This document shows positions 18,562 through 27,990 of a DNA stretch of 64,000 bases, piece after piece. Each line of letters starts with the position of its first letter. The first letter of the stretch is position 1. The notes beneath the pieces were generated by a model that was not told the origin of the DNA, did not search any database, and saw only the letters and a list, made by a program, of their open reading frames with translations. Both the position numbers and the translations under genes were made by a program. Origin of the DNA: Hyphomicrobium sp. (GTDB taxonomy: Bacteria; Pseudomonadota; Alphaproteobacteria; Rhizobiales; Hyphomicrobiaceae); the NCBI GenBank assembly GCA_013141015.1, contig JABFRT010000036.1, forward strand, positions 87,301-151,300, read 5' to 3'.

Positions 18562-19875
18562 TTACTTGGTAATGCGCAGTTGGGTCAATTTGGCTGCAAA
18601 ATTCGTGAAGGCTGCTTCCAATTGTTCCGGGCTCGATGCGTTGGCGTAGTAGCCATCACCCGGTGTTGCGCAGGCTTTGAGGGTCTTTTGCGCATCCGCT
18701 GGCGCATCAAAGGCGACCGAGAATACCACAACATCCTTGTCAGCGGCCTTCATTGCGTCGCAGAGCTTGACGGCCTGGGTTTTTGACCAGTTGGTCTTGT
18801 CGGCCTTGTTGCCGTGGTAGGCGGTGTTGAAGCTGCCGTCGGTCATCAAAATGACGGCCTTGATCAGTTTCTTTTCCTTCACGCGGCTGTAGGACTCTGG
18901 TGCGCTGTCGCCGTTGAACGTGCCGCCCCATTGATCCGAGACCATGTTCCAAGCCCACTGGATGCCGAGGTGGCCTGCGGTCCAGCCTTGCGGTTTGAAT
19001 GCCTTGACGGCCTTAACCAGCGCGTCATGGTCGTCCGAAAGCGGCATGAGCGAGGCGGATGGGCATTCGTAGGCGTTCTTCGGCGTGCTGCCGTCTGAGT
19101 CATCGATGTCGTCCTTGCCGTCTTCCTTAACCAGGAATGGTTCGGCGCCTGGGGTGCCGACGATCACGGGGGCATCGGTCAGAAGGCCGCTCTTGCGTTC
19201 GGTGACACAACCGTCCTTGCTGCGGAGGTTTGAAATTGCGGAGGCGTATGAGCCCATGTTGATGCCCGAGGAATAGGGCGCCACGCCGATGCGGACACGG
19301 TGAGCGGGGTTGGGCTGTTCCGGAATGAGACGGTCGGCGAACTGCTCGAACGCGGTCTTCAATGCATCGATCTTGCGCTTGCCGCCGACGACTTCGCTCA
19401 TCGATCCGGTGATGTCGAGCGCCATGCCAATCTCAATGTCTTTCTGCTGATAGGTGGCCGCAGATGACACGGGAATGTCCATCTTGGTGAAGCCGCTGAC
19501 GCGGGCCAGCGTCATCTTAACTTCTGATTTCACGTCGATATCAACTGTGCCATTCGGGCGGTCGATTTTGATGTTCGGTGTGCCAATGGTGCCCATGTTG
19601 CGCACGCTTTTGACGTTCTCGTTAAAGAAGTTGGTCGCGAGATCGACAATCGCGCTGTCGCCAAGATCGCCATCAAGCAGGGCGCGGCCGGCAACCAGCG
19701 ACGAAGCATCAACTGCTTGTGAGATGCGCGAGCGCATGTCGTAAATGCGGCTGTAGTCGACCGCGATGGCGCCCATGAAGAACAACATGAAGGTCAACAA
19801 GCCGAACAGCACGGCGACGGCACCTTCATCATCCGAGCCGAATGTCTTAACTTGTAGCTTCCAACGCGTGGACAT
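18562..19875 (-). CDS. TadG-like pilus/secretion protein with von Willebrand A domain (paralogue 2)
   Basis: 437 residues, same plan as the gene at 16.9 kb: 'DDEGAVAVLFGLL' and one membrane helix (about 18–40), a TadE-like helical region, then a vWA domain with 'GMALDITGSMSE' and 'VILMTDGSFNTAY'. Both proteins share an inserted region containing two Cys and a 'CPS...PL' segment, then 'TAGH(I/L)G..W.W', which marks them as paralogues. Between them sits a terminator, so the pair are separate units. The N-terminal helix keeps the protein in the inner membrane with the vWA domain in the periplasm (inference from TadG). Confidence 0.75.
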   Translation of the reverse strand: MSTRWKLQVKTFGSDDEGAVAVLFGLLTFMLFFMGAIAVDYSRIYDMRSRISQAVDASSLVAGRALLDGDLGDSAIVDLATNFFNENVKSVRNMGTIGTPNIKIDRPNGTVDIDVKSEVKMTLARVSGFTKMDIPVSSAATYQQKDIEIGMALDITGSMSEVVGGKRKIDALKTAFEQFADRLIPEQPNPAHRVRIGVAPYSSGINMGSYASAISNLRSKDGCVTERKSGLLTDAPVIVGTPGAEPFLVKEDGKDDIDDSDGSTPKNAYECPSASLMPLSDDHDALVKAVKAFKPQGWTAGHLGIQWAWNMVSDQWGGTFNGDSAPESYSRVKEKKLIKAVILMTDGSFNTAYHGNKADKTNWSKTQAVKLCDAMKAADKDVVVFSVAFDAPADAQKTLKACATPGDGYYANASSPEQLEAAFTNFAAKLTQLRITK

Positions 19876-20039
19876 GTGTCTCTCCGTGAAACATCTTCGT
19901 CTTGATGCTCACGGGTGATGCAACCGGGGTGCCGCCAGTGCCAACGCTAGGGCAGGTGCTGTGACTGCCGTTTGGCGTGGTGTATGAACTGTTAAAGGCT
20001 GTTCAAGTCTGGTGTGCCATTAACGGTTGGGCGAAAGAC

Positions 20040-20261
20040 TTAAAAATCGCTGGCGATGCCGCCTTTTTCCCAGTCGCCGAAGCGTACAGGGTCTGGGCCG
20101 TCCCGTCCGCCGACTTCCTTGGCGGCGTTTGCGGCTGCGGCGTGCTGGCGGCGTTCAGCTGCTTCAGCCAGCGCGCGCTGTGCTTCAGGTGTCAGATGAC
20201 GCTCGGGCGCTGGAGCCTCGGCAGCCGCCGCTTCTGCCGGATTTTGATCACATTTCGTCAT
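20040..20261 (-). CDS. DUF1674 small protein (SdhAF4-like)
   Basis: 73 residues. The C-terminal half 'EVGGRDGPDPVRFGDWEKGG' with a final IASDF is the DUF1674 signature; the eukaryotic member SDHAF4/Sdh8 assists assembly of the flavinylated subunit of succinate dehydrogenase. The longer open frame to 20399 runs upstream of the true start: ATG 20261 has GGGAG just before it and begins the low-complexity Ala/Glu N-terminus normal for the family. Divergent from htpX, a neighbourhood common in Hyphomicrobiales. The bacterial role in Sdh maturation is inferred. Confidence 0.85.
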   Translation of the reverse strand: MTKCDQNPAEAAAAEAPAPERHLTPEAQRALAEAAERRQHAAAANAAKEVGGRDGPDPVRFGDWEKGGIASDF

Positions 20262-20309
20262 GGCATCTCCCGAAGTTTGCCGGAGTTCGCGTCCCGCCCG
20301 ATTGCGCCT

Positions 20310-20338
20310 CTTAACCCAGACGCCTATTGACCATATAT
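20310..20338 (+). promoter_or_regulatory. Candidate heat-shock (RpoH-type) promoter of htpX
   Basis: CTTAACC, a 14-base spacer and CCATATAT resemble the sigma-32 pattern CTTGAA/CCATNT. It lies about 55 bp before the htpX ATG, and htpX is a heat-shock gene in other bacteria. One position of the -35 box deviates, so this is a candidate only. Confidence 0.4.
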
Positions 20339-20392
20339 AGGACTGAAACCGGCTGGCGGATGACCAGGTGCCGCGCCCGGAGGAGAACGCCA

Positions 20393-21394
20393 ATGCCAAT
20401 GAACTACGCCAAGACAGCCTTGCTGCTGGCCGCCCTGACCGCGATTTTCGTCGCCATGGGCGCGCTTGTCGGCGGCCGCTCCGGTTTGCTCATCGCTTTT
20501 GCAATCGCGCTCGTCATGAACGTGATGAGCCTGTGGAAGTCGGACACGATGGTACTCAAGATGTTCAAGGCGCAAGAGGTCGACGACAGCTCGGCGCCAG
20601 AACTGGTGTCGCTCGTGCGAACGCTGGCCGCGCGCGCCGAATTGCCGATGCCGCGCGTCTACATCATGAACAATCCGCAGCCGAACGCCTTCGCAACCGG
20701 CCGTAGCCCGTCGCGCGCCGCCGTTTGCGCATCGACCGGCTTGCTTGAAACCTTAACGCGCGAAGAGTTGGCGGGTGTTATTGCCCACGAACTCGCCCAC
20801 ATCAAAAACCGCGATACGTTGACCATGGCCGTTGCCGCGACGATCGGAGGCGCGGTGTCGATGTTCGCCCAGTATTTGCAGTTCGGCGCCATCTTCGGAT
20901 CAGGCCGAAGCGATGATCGCGGCGCGCTCGGTGGTTTCGGCACGCTCGTTGCGATGTTGCTTGCGCCGATGGCGGCGATGGTCGTGCAGATGTCGATCAG
21001 CCGATCGCGTGAGTACGCTGCCGACCGCATGGGGGCGATGATATCCGGCAACCCACTGTGGCTGGCGTCGGCCCTGAAAAAGATCAATGCCAAGGCGCGT
21101 CAGGTGATCAACCGCCGCGCCGAAGAAATTCCAGCGGCGGCGCACATGTTCATTGTCAACCCACTCAATGGGCGCGGCATCGACAGCCTCTTTTCAACCC
21201 ACCCCAATGTCGACAATCGGATAGCCGAGCTGGAAGCGCTGGCCCGTGAAATGGGCATTACCGGCAGCACCGCAGCCCTCGACGATTTGCCGTCGAATGG
21301 TGGTGATCTGTCAGGTGGCGATCCACGCGAAGTTTGGGTTGCCGGCCAGAATCATAGTCAGAACAGCGGCCGTTCGCGCCGTCCGTGGGGTTGA
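20393..21394 (+). CDS. htpX: Membrane zinc metalloprotease HtpX
   Basis: 333 residues. HtpX degrades misfolded membrane proteins together with FtsH. Two N-terminal membrane helices (about 8–48), then the zinc-binding HELAH at residues 132–136, two more hydrophobic segments (about 145–195) and a downstream '[10 protein letters not shown]' supplying the third ligand Glu. The frame is open from 20327, but ATG 20393 has GGAGGA eight bases upstream and starts right before the first helix. The C-terminal 45 residues extend past the protease core and are Gly/Ser/Asn-rich. rsmB follows after 3 bp. Confidence 0.95.
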   Translation: MPMNYAKTALLLAALTAIFVAMGALVGGRSGLLIAFAIALVMNVMSLWKSDTMVLKMFKAQEVDDSSAPELVSLVRTLAARAELPMPRVYIMNNPQPNAFATGRSPSRAAVCASTGLLETLTREELAGVIAHELAHIKNRDTLTMAVAATIGGAVSMFAQYLQFGAIFGSGRSDDRGALGGFGTLVAMLLAPMAAMVVQMSISRSREYAADRMGAMISGNPLWLASALKKINAKARQVINRRAEEIPAAAHMFIVNPLNGRGIDSLFSTHPNVDNRIAELEALAREMGITGSTAALDDLPSNGGDLSGGDPREVWVAGQNHSQNSGRSRRPWG

Positions 21395-21397
21395 TAC

Positions 21398-22816
21398 GTG
21401 GAATTTGAGCCGCCGCCGAAGCCTGCCAATGCGAATAAGCCGTCGTTGCCTGCTCGCGAGCGGCCGCGCCGGGGCCGCGATTCCAAATGGCAAACGCCAC
21501 CATTGGCAGCCCCCGGTGGCCTTGCCGCCCGCGATGTTGCCGTCTCTGCGCTGTTCTCGGTCTTCGTCGAGAAGCGCGCTTTCGATGACGTGTTCACAAA
21601 AGCGGCTGCCACGCGCAATCTTGAACCGCGTGACCGGGCCTTCGCGCGGTTGATCGCGGCGACCGTGCTGCGCCATCACGGCGAATTGCGCGCGGTCATC
21701 GCCCGCTTTCTCGAAAAACCCCTGCCGGAGCACCAGGGGCGCCTTGAGCAAATTTTGCTTTCGGCAGCGGCACAACTGTTGTTTCTGCAAACACCGCCGC
21801 ACGCCGCGATATCACTGGCGGTCGATCAATGCCGTGGTGACAGTTCGGCGCGCCGGTTCGACAAGCTGACCAACGCTGTGCTGCGCCGTGTCAGCGAGCA
21901 GCGCGAAACACTTCTCACCGGCCTCGACGCCGTTGAACTCAACATACCGGCGTGGCTCCTGGCGCGCTGGACGGCCGCTTATGGGCGCGACACAGCTTAT
22001 GCCATCGGCAGAGCATCGTTGACGGAGGCGCCTCTCGATCTGACCGTGAAGACCGGGCCGGCCGCCTGGGCCGGAACGCTTGGTGGCATTGTTATGCCCA
22101 GCGGTTCTGTGCGGCTTGCCGGCGCAGGCCGGATTGAAGACCTGCCGGGATACGATGACGGCGCATGGTGGGTGCAGGATACGGCTGCCGCCTTGCCCGT
22201 CAAAATGCTCGGCGATGTGGCTGGCAAAGACGTCGCTGATTTGTGCGCGGCGCCCGGCGGCAAGACCGCGCAATTGGCGGCGGCGGGCGCGCGCGTCACC
22301 GCGGTTGATAAGTCGCCGGGGCGGCTCAATCGCTTGAAGGCCAATCTGGCGCGGCTGCACCTTGATGCTGAAACAGCCGTCGCGGACGCCGCAGAATTCG
22401 CACCAGGACGGATGTTCGACGCCATTCTGGTGGACGCGCCATGCACCGCCACCGGCACCATCCGCCGCCATCCTGATATTCTGCTGTTGAAGCGCGACGA
22501 AGATGTAGCGGCGCTGGCAGCGCTCCAGGCGCGCGTGCTGGCGAGCGCTGCGTTAGCCGTCAAGCCTGGAGGAGCGCTGGTCTATTGCACCTGTTCCTTG
22601 GAGCCTGAGGAAGGCTCTCTCCAGATCGGCCGCTTCCTGTCAGCCAACCCTCAGTTCCGCCGGGATCGCATCGATCCCGCCAGTATCGGCGCAGTCCCGG
22701 CGTGGTTCACCGCCGAGGGCGACTTGCGCACACTGCCAAGCCACGCCAGTGATATGCCCGATGGGCTGACCGGTCTGGACGGGTTTTTCGCCTCTCGACT
22801 GGTGCGCCAAGCCTAA
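21398..22816 (+). CDS. rsmB: 16S rRNA (cytosine-5)-methyltransferase of the RsmB/Sun family
   Basis: 472 residues from GTG. A NusB-like RNA-binding domain spans about residues 42–175, followed by the SAM-dependent domain: 'DLCAAPGGKTAQL' (281–293), 'ILVDAPCTATGTIRRHPD' with Cys349, and 'VYCTCSLEPEEG' with the catalytic Cys around 397–399. Family members methylate C967 of 16S rRNA. A basic 35-residue N-terminal tail precedes the NusB domain. Three bases separate it from htpX, so the two are probably co-transcribed. Confidence 0.92.
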   Translation: MEFEPPPKPANANKPSLPARERPRRGRDSKWQTPPLAAPGGLAARDVAVSALFSVFVEKRAFDDVFTKAAATRNLEPRDRAFARLIAATVLRHHGELRAVIARFLEKPLPEHQGRLEQILLSAAAQLLFLQTPPHAAISLAVDQCRGDSSARRFDKLTNAVLRRVSEQRETLLTGLDAVELNIPAWLLARWTAAYGRDTAYAIGRASLTEAPLDLTVKTGPAAWAGTLGGIVMPSGSVRLAGAGRIEDLPGYDDGAWWVQDTAAALPVKMLGDVAGKDVADLCAAPGGKTAQLAAAGARVTAVDKSPGRLNRLKANLARLHLDAETAVADAAEFAPGRMFDAILVDAPCTATGTIRRHPDILLLKRDEDVAALAALQARVLASAALAVKPGGALVYCTCSLEPEEGSLQIGRFLSANPQFRRDRIDPASIGAVPAWFTAEGDLRTLPSHASDMPDGLTGLDGFFASRLVRQA

Positions 22817-22939
22817 AGCCGGAGCCGCCTCACACAGTGATCCACGGTGAAACCTTGGGCCCGCCTTGTTTTGGCGGCACGGAGCAGGTAACCGGGACGA
22901 CGGGACTGCGCGGCATGCGCGCACCGCGACGGGGATCGC

Positions 22940-24664
22940 ATGACAGGCTTGAGCCTGACAGAACGGCTGAAAATCCGCACGCTCTCGGCTGAGCAGGTGC
23001 GCCGCCGCGCGTTGACGCGGGCGCTGTCGTCGCCGTTGCTGCGCTGGCGCTATGGCAGCGCCACCGCCGACCAAATTCTAATTGTGCCGCAGGAGCTGCG
23101 CGCCGCCGATCCAAGTTTCTGGTTCGAGATTGAGAACGATCATTTCGGGCTTGCCTCCGAGATCGCCGATTTAAAGGGCGCGTCGCCATTCCGCATCGTC
23201 CCGCCGAGTGTGGCGTGGCAGCGCGAGTTGCACGGCTTCGGCTGGCTGCGCCATCTGGCTGCGGCCGAAGTTGACGAAGCCGCCGCGGCCGCCCGCCAGT
23301 ACGTGCTCGACTGGATCAAGATCAACCGCACACCGCGCGGTGTCGCGTTCGAACCGGCCGTGACTGGCCGCCGTCTGATGTCGTGGATCGCGCACGCCAA
23401 CATGCTGCTCGAAGGCACAGACGCCAAGACCTACACCACGATCATGTCGAGTGTCGGCGAACAGGTCGTGGCCTTAAACGCGACATGGCGCAACGCGCCG
23501 GACGGCGTGCCGCGCATGGTCAGCCTGATTGCACTGGTGCTCTCCGATCTCGCGGTCGCAGGCCATGACAAGCAATTGAAGGACGCGGAATCAGCGCTCA
23601 TCGCCGAATTGAAACGGCAGATTCTCGATGACGGCGGCCACGTCAGCCGCAACCCGAATGTGCTGGCTGATCTGGTGCTTGATCTGCTTCCGCTTGGCCA
23701 ATGCTTCCAGGCCCGCGGACGCCAAGCGCCCGAAGAAATCGCTGACGTGGTCAAGAAAGCCCTGGCGTTCCTGCGCTTTATGCGTCTTGGCGACGGCATG
23801 CTGGCGCGCTTTAACGGCGTCAGCACCGGCTCGCCTGCGGGCCTTGCAACGGTGCTTGGCTATTCCGGTGGCGAGTTGGAAGCGGTAGGCGCGGCAGACG
23901 CATCCGGCTATGCACGGCTTGAGCGCGGCGAGACAGTTGTTATCGCTGACATCGGGTCCCCGCCCGCGCTCGAAATCGCAACCGAAGCACAGGCCGGCGC
24001 ATTGTCGTTTGAAATGACGTCGCGGGCACGCCTGGTCTTTGTCAACGGCGGGTTCCCGGGCCCAGCGGATCGCGATTGGAATTCGGTCGCCCGCGCAACC
24101 GCCAGTCACAACACGCTATGCCTTGCCGAAACATCATCGTCGCGGCTGGTGCGCCACGCCAAGCTTGAAGACATCGTCGGCGGTCTGCCAATCCGTGGGC
24201 CGGATATGGTCGCGGCCCGGCTCAGCGATGAAGGCGGCATGGCCGTGTTGGCTGGCAGTCACGACGGTTACGTCGAGCGCTTCGGGCTGCTGCATTTCCG
24301 CAGGGTTGCGTTGACGCTCAACGGCGACCGGGTTGAAGGCATCGACCGGCTGGAGCCGCCACAAGGCAGCCTGCGCCTCAAAGCTGATCTGCCGTATGCG
24401 ATTCACTTCCATTTACATCCAGATTGCCAATGCGAACGGTTGGCGGCGCGCGATACGTGTCTGATCCGTTTGCAGGACGGGCAGGAATGGATTTTTACCG
24501 CTGACGGCGCCGATCTCTCGATTGAGGACGGTCTGTATTTCGTCGATAGCGCCGGGCCACGCCCCAATTTGCAGATCGTACTGCGCGGCGCGACTTTTGG
24601 CGAAACCGAAGTCCGCTGGCATGTAAAGGCCGTACCGGCCAATGGCCCGCCGCCGCTTGCCTAA
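22940..24664 (+). CDS. Heparinase II/III-like protein
   Basis: 574 residues. An N-terminal alpha/alpha-toroid (to about 300) is followed by a beta-sandwich domain containing 'TASHNTLCLAETSSS', the conserved heparinase II/III segment, and a later 'HFHLHPDCQ' cluster. True heparinases cleave sulfated or uronic polysaccharides; here no signal peptide is seen, so a cytoplasmic role is possible. The gene lies between rsmB and purH, where many Hyphomicrobiales carry a homologue, so it is a conserved core gene rather than a catabolic one. Substrate unknown. Confidence 0.8.
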   Translation: MTGLSLTERLKIRTLSAEQVRRRALTRALSSPLLRWRYGSATADQILIVPQELRAADPSFWFEIENDHFGLASEIADLKGASPFRIVPPSVAWQRELHGFGWLRHLAAAEVDEAAAAARQYVLDWIKINRTPRGVAFEPAVTGRRLMSWIAHANMLLEGTDAKTYTTIMSSVGEQVVALNATWRNAPDGVPRMVSLIALVLSDLAVAGHDKQLKDAESALIAELKRQILDDGGHVSRNPNVLADLVLDLLPLGQCFQARGRQAPEEIADVVKKALAFLRFMRLGDGMLARFNGVSTGSPAGLATVLGYSGGELEAVGAADASGYARLERGETVVIADIGSPPALEIATEAQAGALSFEMTSRARLVFVNGGFPGPADRDWNSVARATASHNTLCLAETSSSRLVRHAKLEDIVGGLPIRGPDMVAARLSDEGGMAVLAGSHDGYVERFGLLHFRRVALTLNGDRVEGIDRLEPPQGSLRLKADLPYAIHFHLHPDCQCERLAARDTCLIRLQDGQEWIFTADGADLSIEDGLYFVDSAGPRPNLQIVLRGATFGETEVRWHVKAVPANGPPPLA

Positions 24665-24668
24665 GGAT

Positions 24669-24754
24669 ATCGCTAAGGAATGGGCCTCACCCCTCCGCAA
24701 AGAGAGCGGCAATCCAGCGCGCGGTGCCGCCTGCCATTTGCTTCCTTAAGCGAT
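24669..24754 (+). ncRNA. Candidate structured leader upstream of purH
   Basis: Bases 24669–24680 pair with 24742–24754 to give a 12-bp stem with one bulged A. The enclosed 61 bases hold at least one more hairpin (CCGC at 24695–24698 with GCGG at 24706–24709). It starts 5 bp after the heparinase-like stop and ends 50 bp before the purH ATG. The core bases of the ZTP riboswitch, which controls purine genes elsewhere, are not recognisable. It could be a cis-regulatory RNA or an attenuated terminator; evidence is pairing only. Confidence 0.3.
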
Positions 24755-24804
24755 CATGATAACCGGCGGATCAGAGTCTCCGGGTGGGCCCTTAAAGGTT
24801 TGAC

Positions 24805-26382
24805 ATGACACAGCACAAAATCCGCCGCGCGCTTCTATCGGTGTCCGACAAGACAGGGCTCATCGATTTCGCCCGCGCGTTACAGACACAGGGCATTGCA
24901 CTGGTCTCGACGGGCGGCACATCGGCGGCGTTGAAGGCGGCGGGCTTGCCGGTGACGGATGTCTCTGAGCTGACCGGATTTCCTGAGATGATGGATGGCC
25001 GCGTCAAGACGCTGCATCCGAAAGTCCACGGCGGGTTGCTGGCCATTCGCGGCAACGCCGAGCACGACAAGGCCGCGTCCGATCACGCGATCCTGCCCAT
25101 CGATCTGCTGGTCGTAAACCTCTACCCGTTCGAACAGACTGTCGCCCAGGGTGGGGACTTCGATACTTGCGTTGAAAATATCGACGTCGGTGGTCCGGCC
25201 ATGATCCGGGGCGCTGCCAAAAATCACGAGTCCGTTACGGTCATTGTCGAGCCGGAGGATTACGCGGTTGTGCTTGGCGATATGGCCAAGCACGACGGCG
25301 CAACGTGCCCGAAGCTGCGCCGCAGATTAGCGCAGAAAGCCTATGCGCGCACCGCCGCCTATGATGGTGCGATTTCCAATTGGCTCGGTGCGGTCATCGA
25401 TCACCCGGAAGCTAAGCCGGAAGGGTTCCCGCGTACGTTCTCGGTGCAGTTCACAAAGAAGCAGGCCATGCGTTATGGCGAGAACCCGCATCAGCACGCA
25501 GCCTTTTACGTTGGCCGTGACCCAGAGGCGGGCTCCGTGTCGAGCGCGCGCCAGCTGCAAGGCAAGGAACTGTCCTACAACAACATCGCCGATACAGACG
25601 CCGCGCTCGAATGCGTCAAAGCGTTTTCGGAAAAGCCCGCCTGCGTGATCGTCAAGCACGCCAACCCGTGTGGCGTGGCGGAAGCGGATAGCCTGCTCGC
25701 CGCCTACGACCGCGCCTACAAGACCGACCCCGAATCCGCGTTCGGCGGCATCATCGCGTTCAACCGCCCACTCCACGCCGCAACGGTCGCTGCCATTCTT
25801 GAGCGGCAGTTTGTTGAAGTCATCGTCGCGCCGGAAATTTCAAGCGACGCTATCGCGCTTGCCGAAGCAAAGAAAAACGTTCGCCTGCTCGCTTGCGGTC
25901 AGTGGCCGGAAACGCTGGCGCAGCGTCTCGACTTCAAGAAGGTCAACGGCGGTCTGCTGGTCCAAGATGCCGATCTCGCGCTTTATGATGCTCTGAAGGT
26001 TGTGACCAAACGCCAGCCGACGGATGCTGAAATGGCAGACCTGCTGTTTGCCTGGAAGGTCACCAAGTTCGTCAAATCCAATGCCATCGTCTATGCGCGC
26101 GACGGCGCCACAATCGGCGTTGGAGCTGGCCAAATGAGCCGTGTGAATTCAACGCGCATCGCGGCCATCAAGGCCGAGCAGGCGGGTCTCGACATCAAGG
26201 GTTCAGTCGTCGCGTCCGACGCGTTCTTCCCGTTTGCCGACGGCTTGATCACGGCGGCGGATGCGGGCGTGACCGCGGTCATTCAGCCGGGTGGATCGAT
26301 GCGCGACGATGAAGTCATCAAAGCCGCCGACGCGCGCGGCCTCGCGATGGTCTTCACCGGCATGCGCCATTTCCGGCACTGA
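24805..26382 (+). CDS. purH: Bifunctional AICAR transformylase / IMP cyclohydrolase
   Basis: 525 residues, normal length. It carries out the last two steps of IMP synthesis: formyl transfer to AICAR, then ring closure. The N-terminal IMP cyclohydrolase (about 1–200) has '[13 protein letters not shown]' and '[13 protein letters not shown]'; the C-terminal transformylase (about 205–525) has '[11 protein letters not shown]' with the Lys–His catalytic pair and ends in '[11 protein letters not shown]'. AAAGG precedes the ATG. 140 bp separate it from the heparinase-like gene. Confidence 0.97.
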   Translation: MTQHKIRRALLSVSDKTGLIDFARALQTQGIALVSTGGTSAALKAAGLPVTDVSELTGFPEMMDGRVKTLHPKVHGGLLAIRGNAEHDKAASDHAILPIDLLVVNLYPFEQTVAQGGDFDTCVENIDVGGPAMIRGAAKNHESVTVIVEPEDYAVVLGDMAKHDGATCPKLRRRLAQKAYARTAAYDGAISNWLGAVIDHPEAKPEGFPRTFSVQFTKKQAMRYGENPHQHAAFYVGRDPEAGSVSSARQLQGKELSYNNIADTDAALECVKAFSEKPACVIVKHANPCGVAEADSLLAAYDRAYKTDPESAFGGIIAFNRPLHAATVAAILERQFVEVIVAPEISSDAIALAEAKKNVRLLACGQWPETLAQRLDFKKVNGGLLVQDADLALYDALKVVTKRQPTDAEMADLLFAWKVTKFVKSNAIVYARDGATIGVGAGQMSRVNSTRIAAIKAEQAGLDIKGSVVASDAFFPFADGLITAADAGVTAVIQPGGSMRDDEVIKAADARGLAMVFTGMRHFRH

Positions 26383-26514
26383 GACCACGCGCCAATGCTA
26401 TGATGTTGACTGCCGAGATGTTGGCGGGGGCCTGCTGCCACGTTATCAATATACACCCTGCAGAGCGTCACGCTACTTCAAGCACAAAACACTCTTAAGT
26501 GCGGGGATAAGTCG

Positions 26515-27918
26515 TTAAGCATCTTTGCTCGTTCGCACAAACAGCATCATTGCAGCCCCGATGACCAGGAACGCGAGCACGGCCGACATGCCGATCCGCT
26601 GGCTGCCCGAATATTGCGTCACGAACGCCACCAGGAATGGCGCAAGAAACGCCGTGACTTTTCCTGAGAACGCAAACAGTCCAAAAAATTGGGTCATCTT
26701 TTCAGCCGGCGCCAAACGCGCCAGCAACGAACGGCTGGCCGCCTGCACGGGTGCCGCGACGAGACCGACAATCACCGCGAACAGAAGAAACGCTTGTTCG
26801 CCGGTTGACGAGAACGGTTTCGAGCCAGCGGCCTTCGCCGCGACTTCGGTTGAGAAAAGAATGTGGTTCTTATCGACCGATAGAATGCCGATGGCACCCG
26901 CCAGCAATATCAACAACGCGCCGATGATCACGGTCTTCGGCCCAAGTTTGTCATCAAGGCGTCCGCCGATCAGCGCACCGAACGCGCCGACCAGCGTCAG
27001 CACGATTCCGAAAATACCGAGTTCCAGCGGACCCCAGCTGAACACGGAAGCCCCATAAATACCGCCGAACGTGAAGATGGCCGTCAGGCCGTCGGTGTAG
27101 AGCATGCGCGCGATCAGGAAAATCAAAAGGCTCGGCATGCTGGGCAATGATTTGAGCGTATCCAACAATTCCGCGCCCGCCGATTTGCGTTCGACCGTCG
27201 AATTTGTGACCGGGCGTTTGTCCGGCACGAACAGAAAAAACGGGATGATGAAAATTGCGAACCACAGCGCCGCAATCGGCCCGGTGATGCGGTCGCCTTG
27301 ACGTTCAGCGGCGTTGAGCTGCAACAGCGGATCAAGCCCGAGTAATGTTTTCGCCTCTCCCGGCAGCGGCACCAAAAAACCCGCGACCAGCGCAAGGCTG
27401 GCCAAACCGCCGAAATATCCGACCGCCCAGCCGGTGCCCGACAAGCGGCCAAGCTCGTCCTTGGGCACAAGGCCGGTCATGATCGAATTTGAGAACACAC
27501 CCATCAATTCGGCGGCAAGCGTTGCGATGATGAACCCTGCGAGCACCAGCATAATCGTCGCGGTGCTGGCGCCGGGTGTTGCCATCCACAGCGTCGAAAG
27601 GCCGGCCAGGAAAATCATGGCGAGGCCGGCCATCCAAGGCTTGCGGCGTCCGCGGCCATCAGCCATTGCACCGAGGAAGGGGCTGAGAATTGCAATCAAC
27701 AGCCCGGCGACGGCCGCCGCATAGCCCCAGAGCGATTGGCCTGTGACGGCGTTTTCAGCAACAGCGTTGGCGAAGTAGGGCGCGAACAAAAACGTCTGCA
27801 CCAGCGTATAGTAAGGTTGCGCCGCCCAATCGAACAGCATCCACGACGCGCGCGCCCGCAGCGGCGCTCTTTCGATTGTTTCAGCCGCGTGGCTGGCGCC
27901 ATCGAATGGAGTGGTCAT
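26515..27918 (-). CDS. MFS transporter, Atg22/UMF1 family
   Basis: 467 residues with about twelve hydrophobic segments. The start 'RASWMLFDWAAQPYYTLV' is typical of the UMF1/Atg22-like subfamily (amino-acid or peptide efflux in fungi; substrates mostly unknown in bacteria), and 'GAMADGRGRRKPWM' is the MFS loop 2–3 motif. It follows a run of lemA and two TPM genes on the same strand with 72 bp between, so it may be transcribed with them. Convergent with purH; the 132 bp between hold no clear terminator. Confidence 0.85.
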   Translation of the reverse strand: MTTPFDGASHAAETIERAPLRARASWMLFDWAAQPYYTLVQTFLFAPYFANAVAENAVTGQSLWGYAAAVAGLLIAILSPFLGAMADGRGRRKPWMAGLAMIFLAGLSTLWMATPGASTATIMLVLAGFIIATLAAELMGVFSNSIMTGLVPKDELGRLSGTGWAVGYFGGLASLALVAGFLVPLPGEAKTLLGLDPLLQLNAAERQGDRITGPIAALWFAIFIIPFFLFVPDKRPVTNSTVERKSAGAELLDTLKSLPSMPSLLIFLIARMLYTDGLTAIFTFGGIYGASVFSWGPLELGIFGIVLTLVGAFGALIGGRLDDKLGPKTVIIGALLILLAGAIGILSVDKNHILFSTEVAAKAAGSKPFSSTGEQAFLLFAVIVGLVAAPVQAASRSLLARLAPAEKMTQFFGLFAFSGKVTAFLAPFLVAFVTQYSGSQRIGMSAVLAFLVIGAAMMLFVRTSKDA

Positions 27919-27990
27919 GCCTCTTGTCCCCTTGAGCGTGTGACTTTGGGCAACGCTTTAGCATGATTTGATAGCCGGGCGATCGTTGCC

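Noticed and set aside
16876..19875. A complete Tad pilus locus
   Set aside because: No prepilin, CpaA/B/C/E/F or TadB/C gene is adjacent; only two TadG-like proteins are present.
24669..24804. ZTP (pfl) riboswitch before purH
   Set aside because: The conserved core sequences of that motif are not recognisable; only a stem with unrelated sequence is seen.
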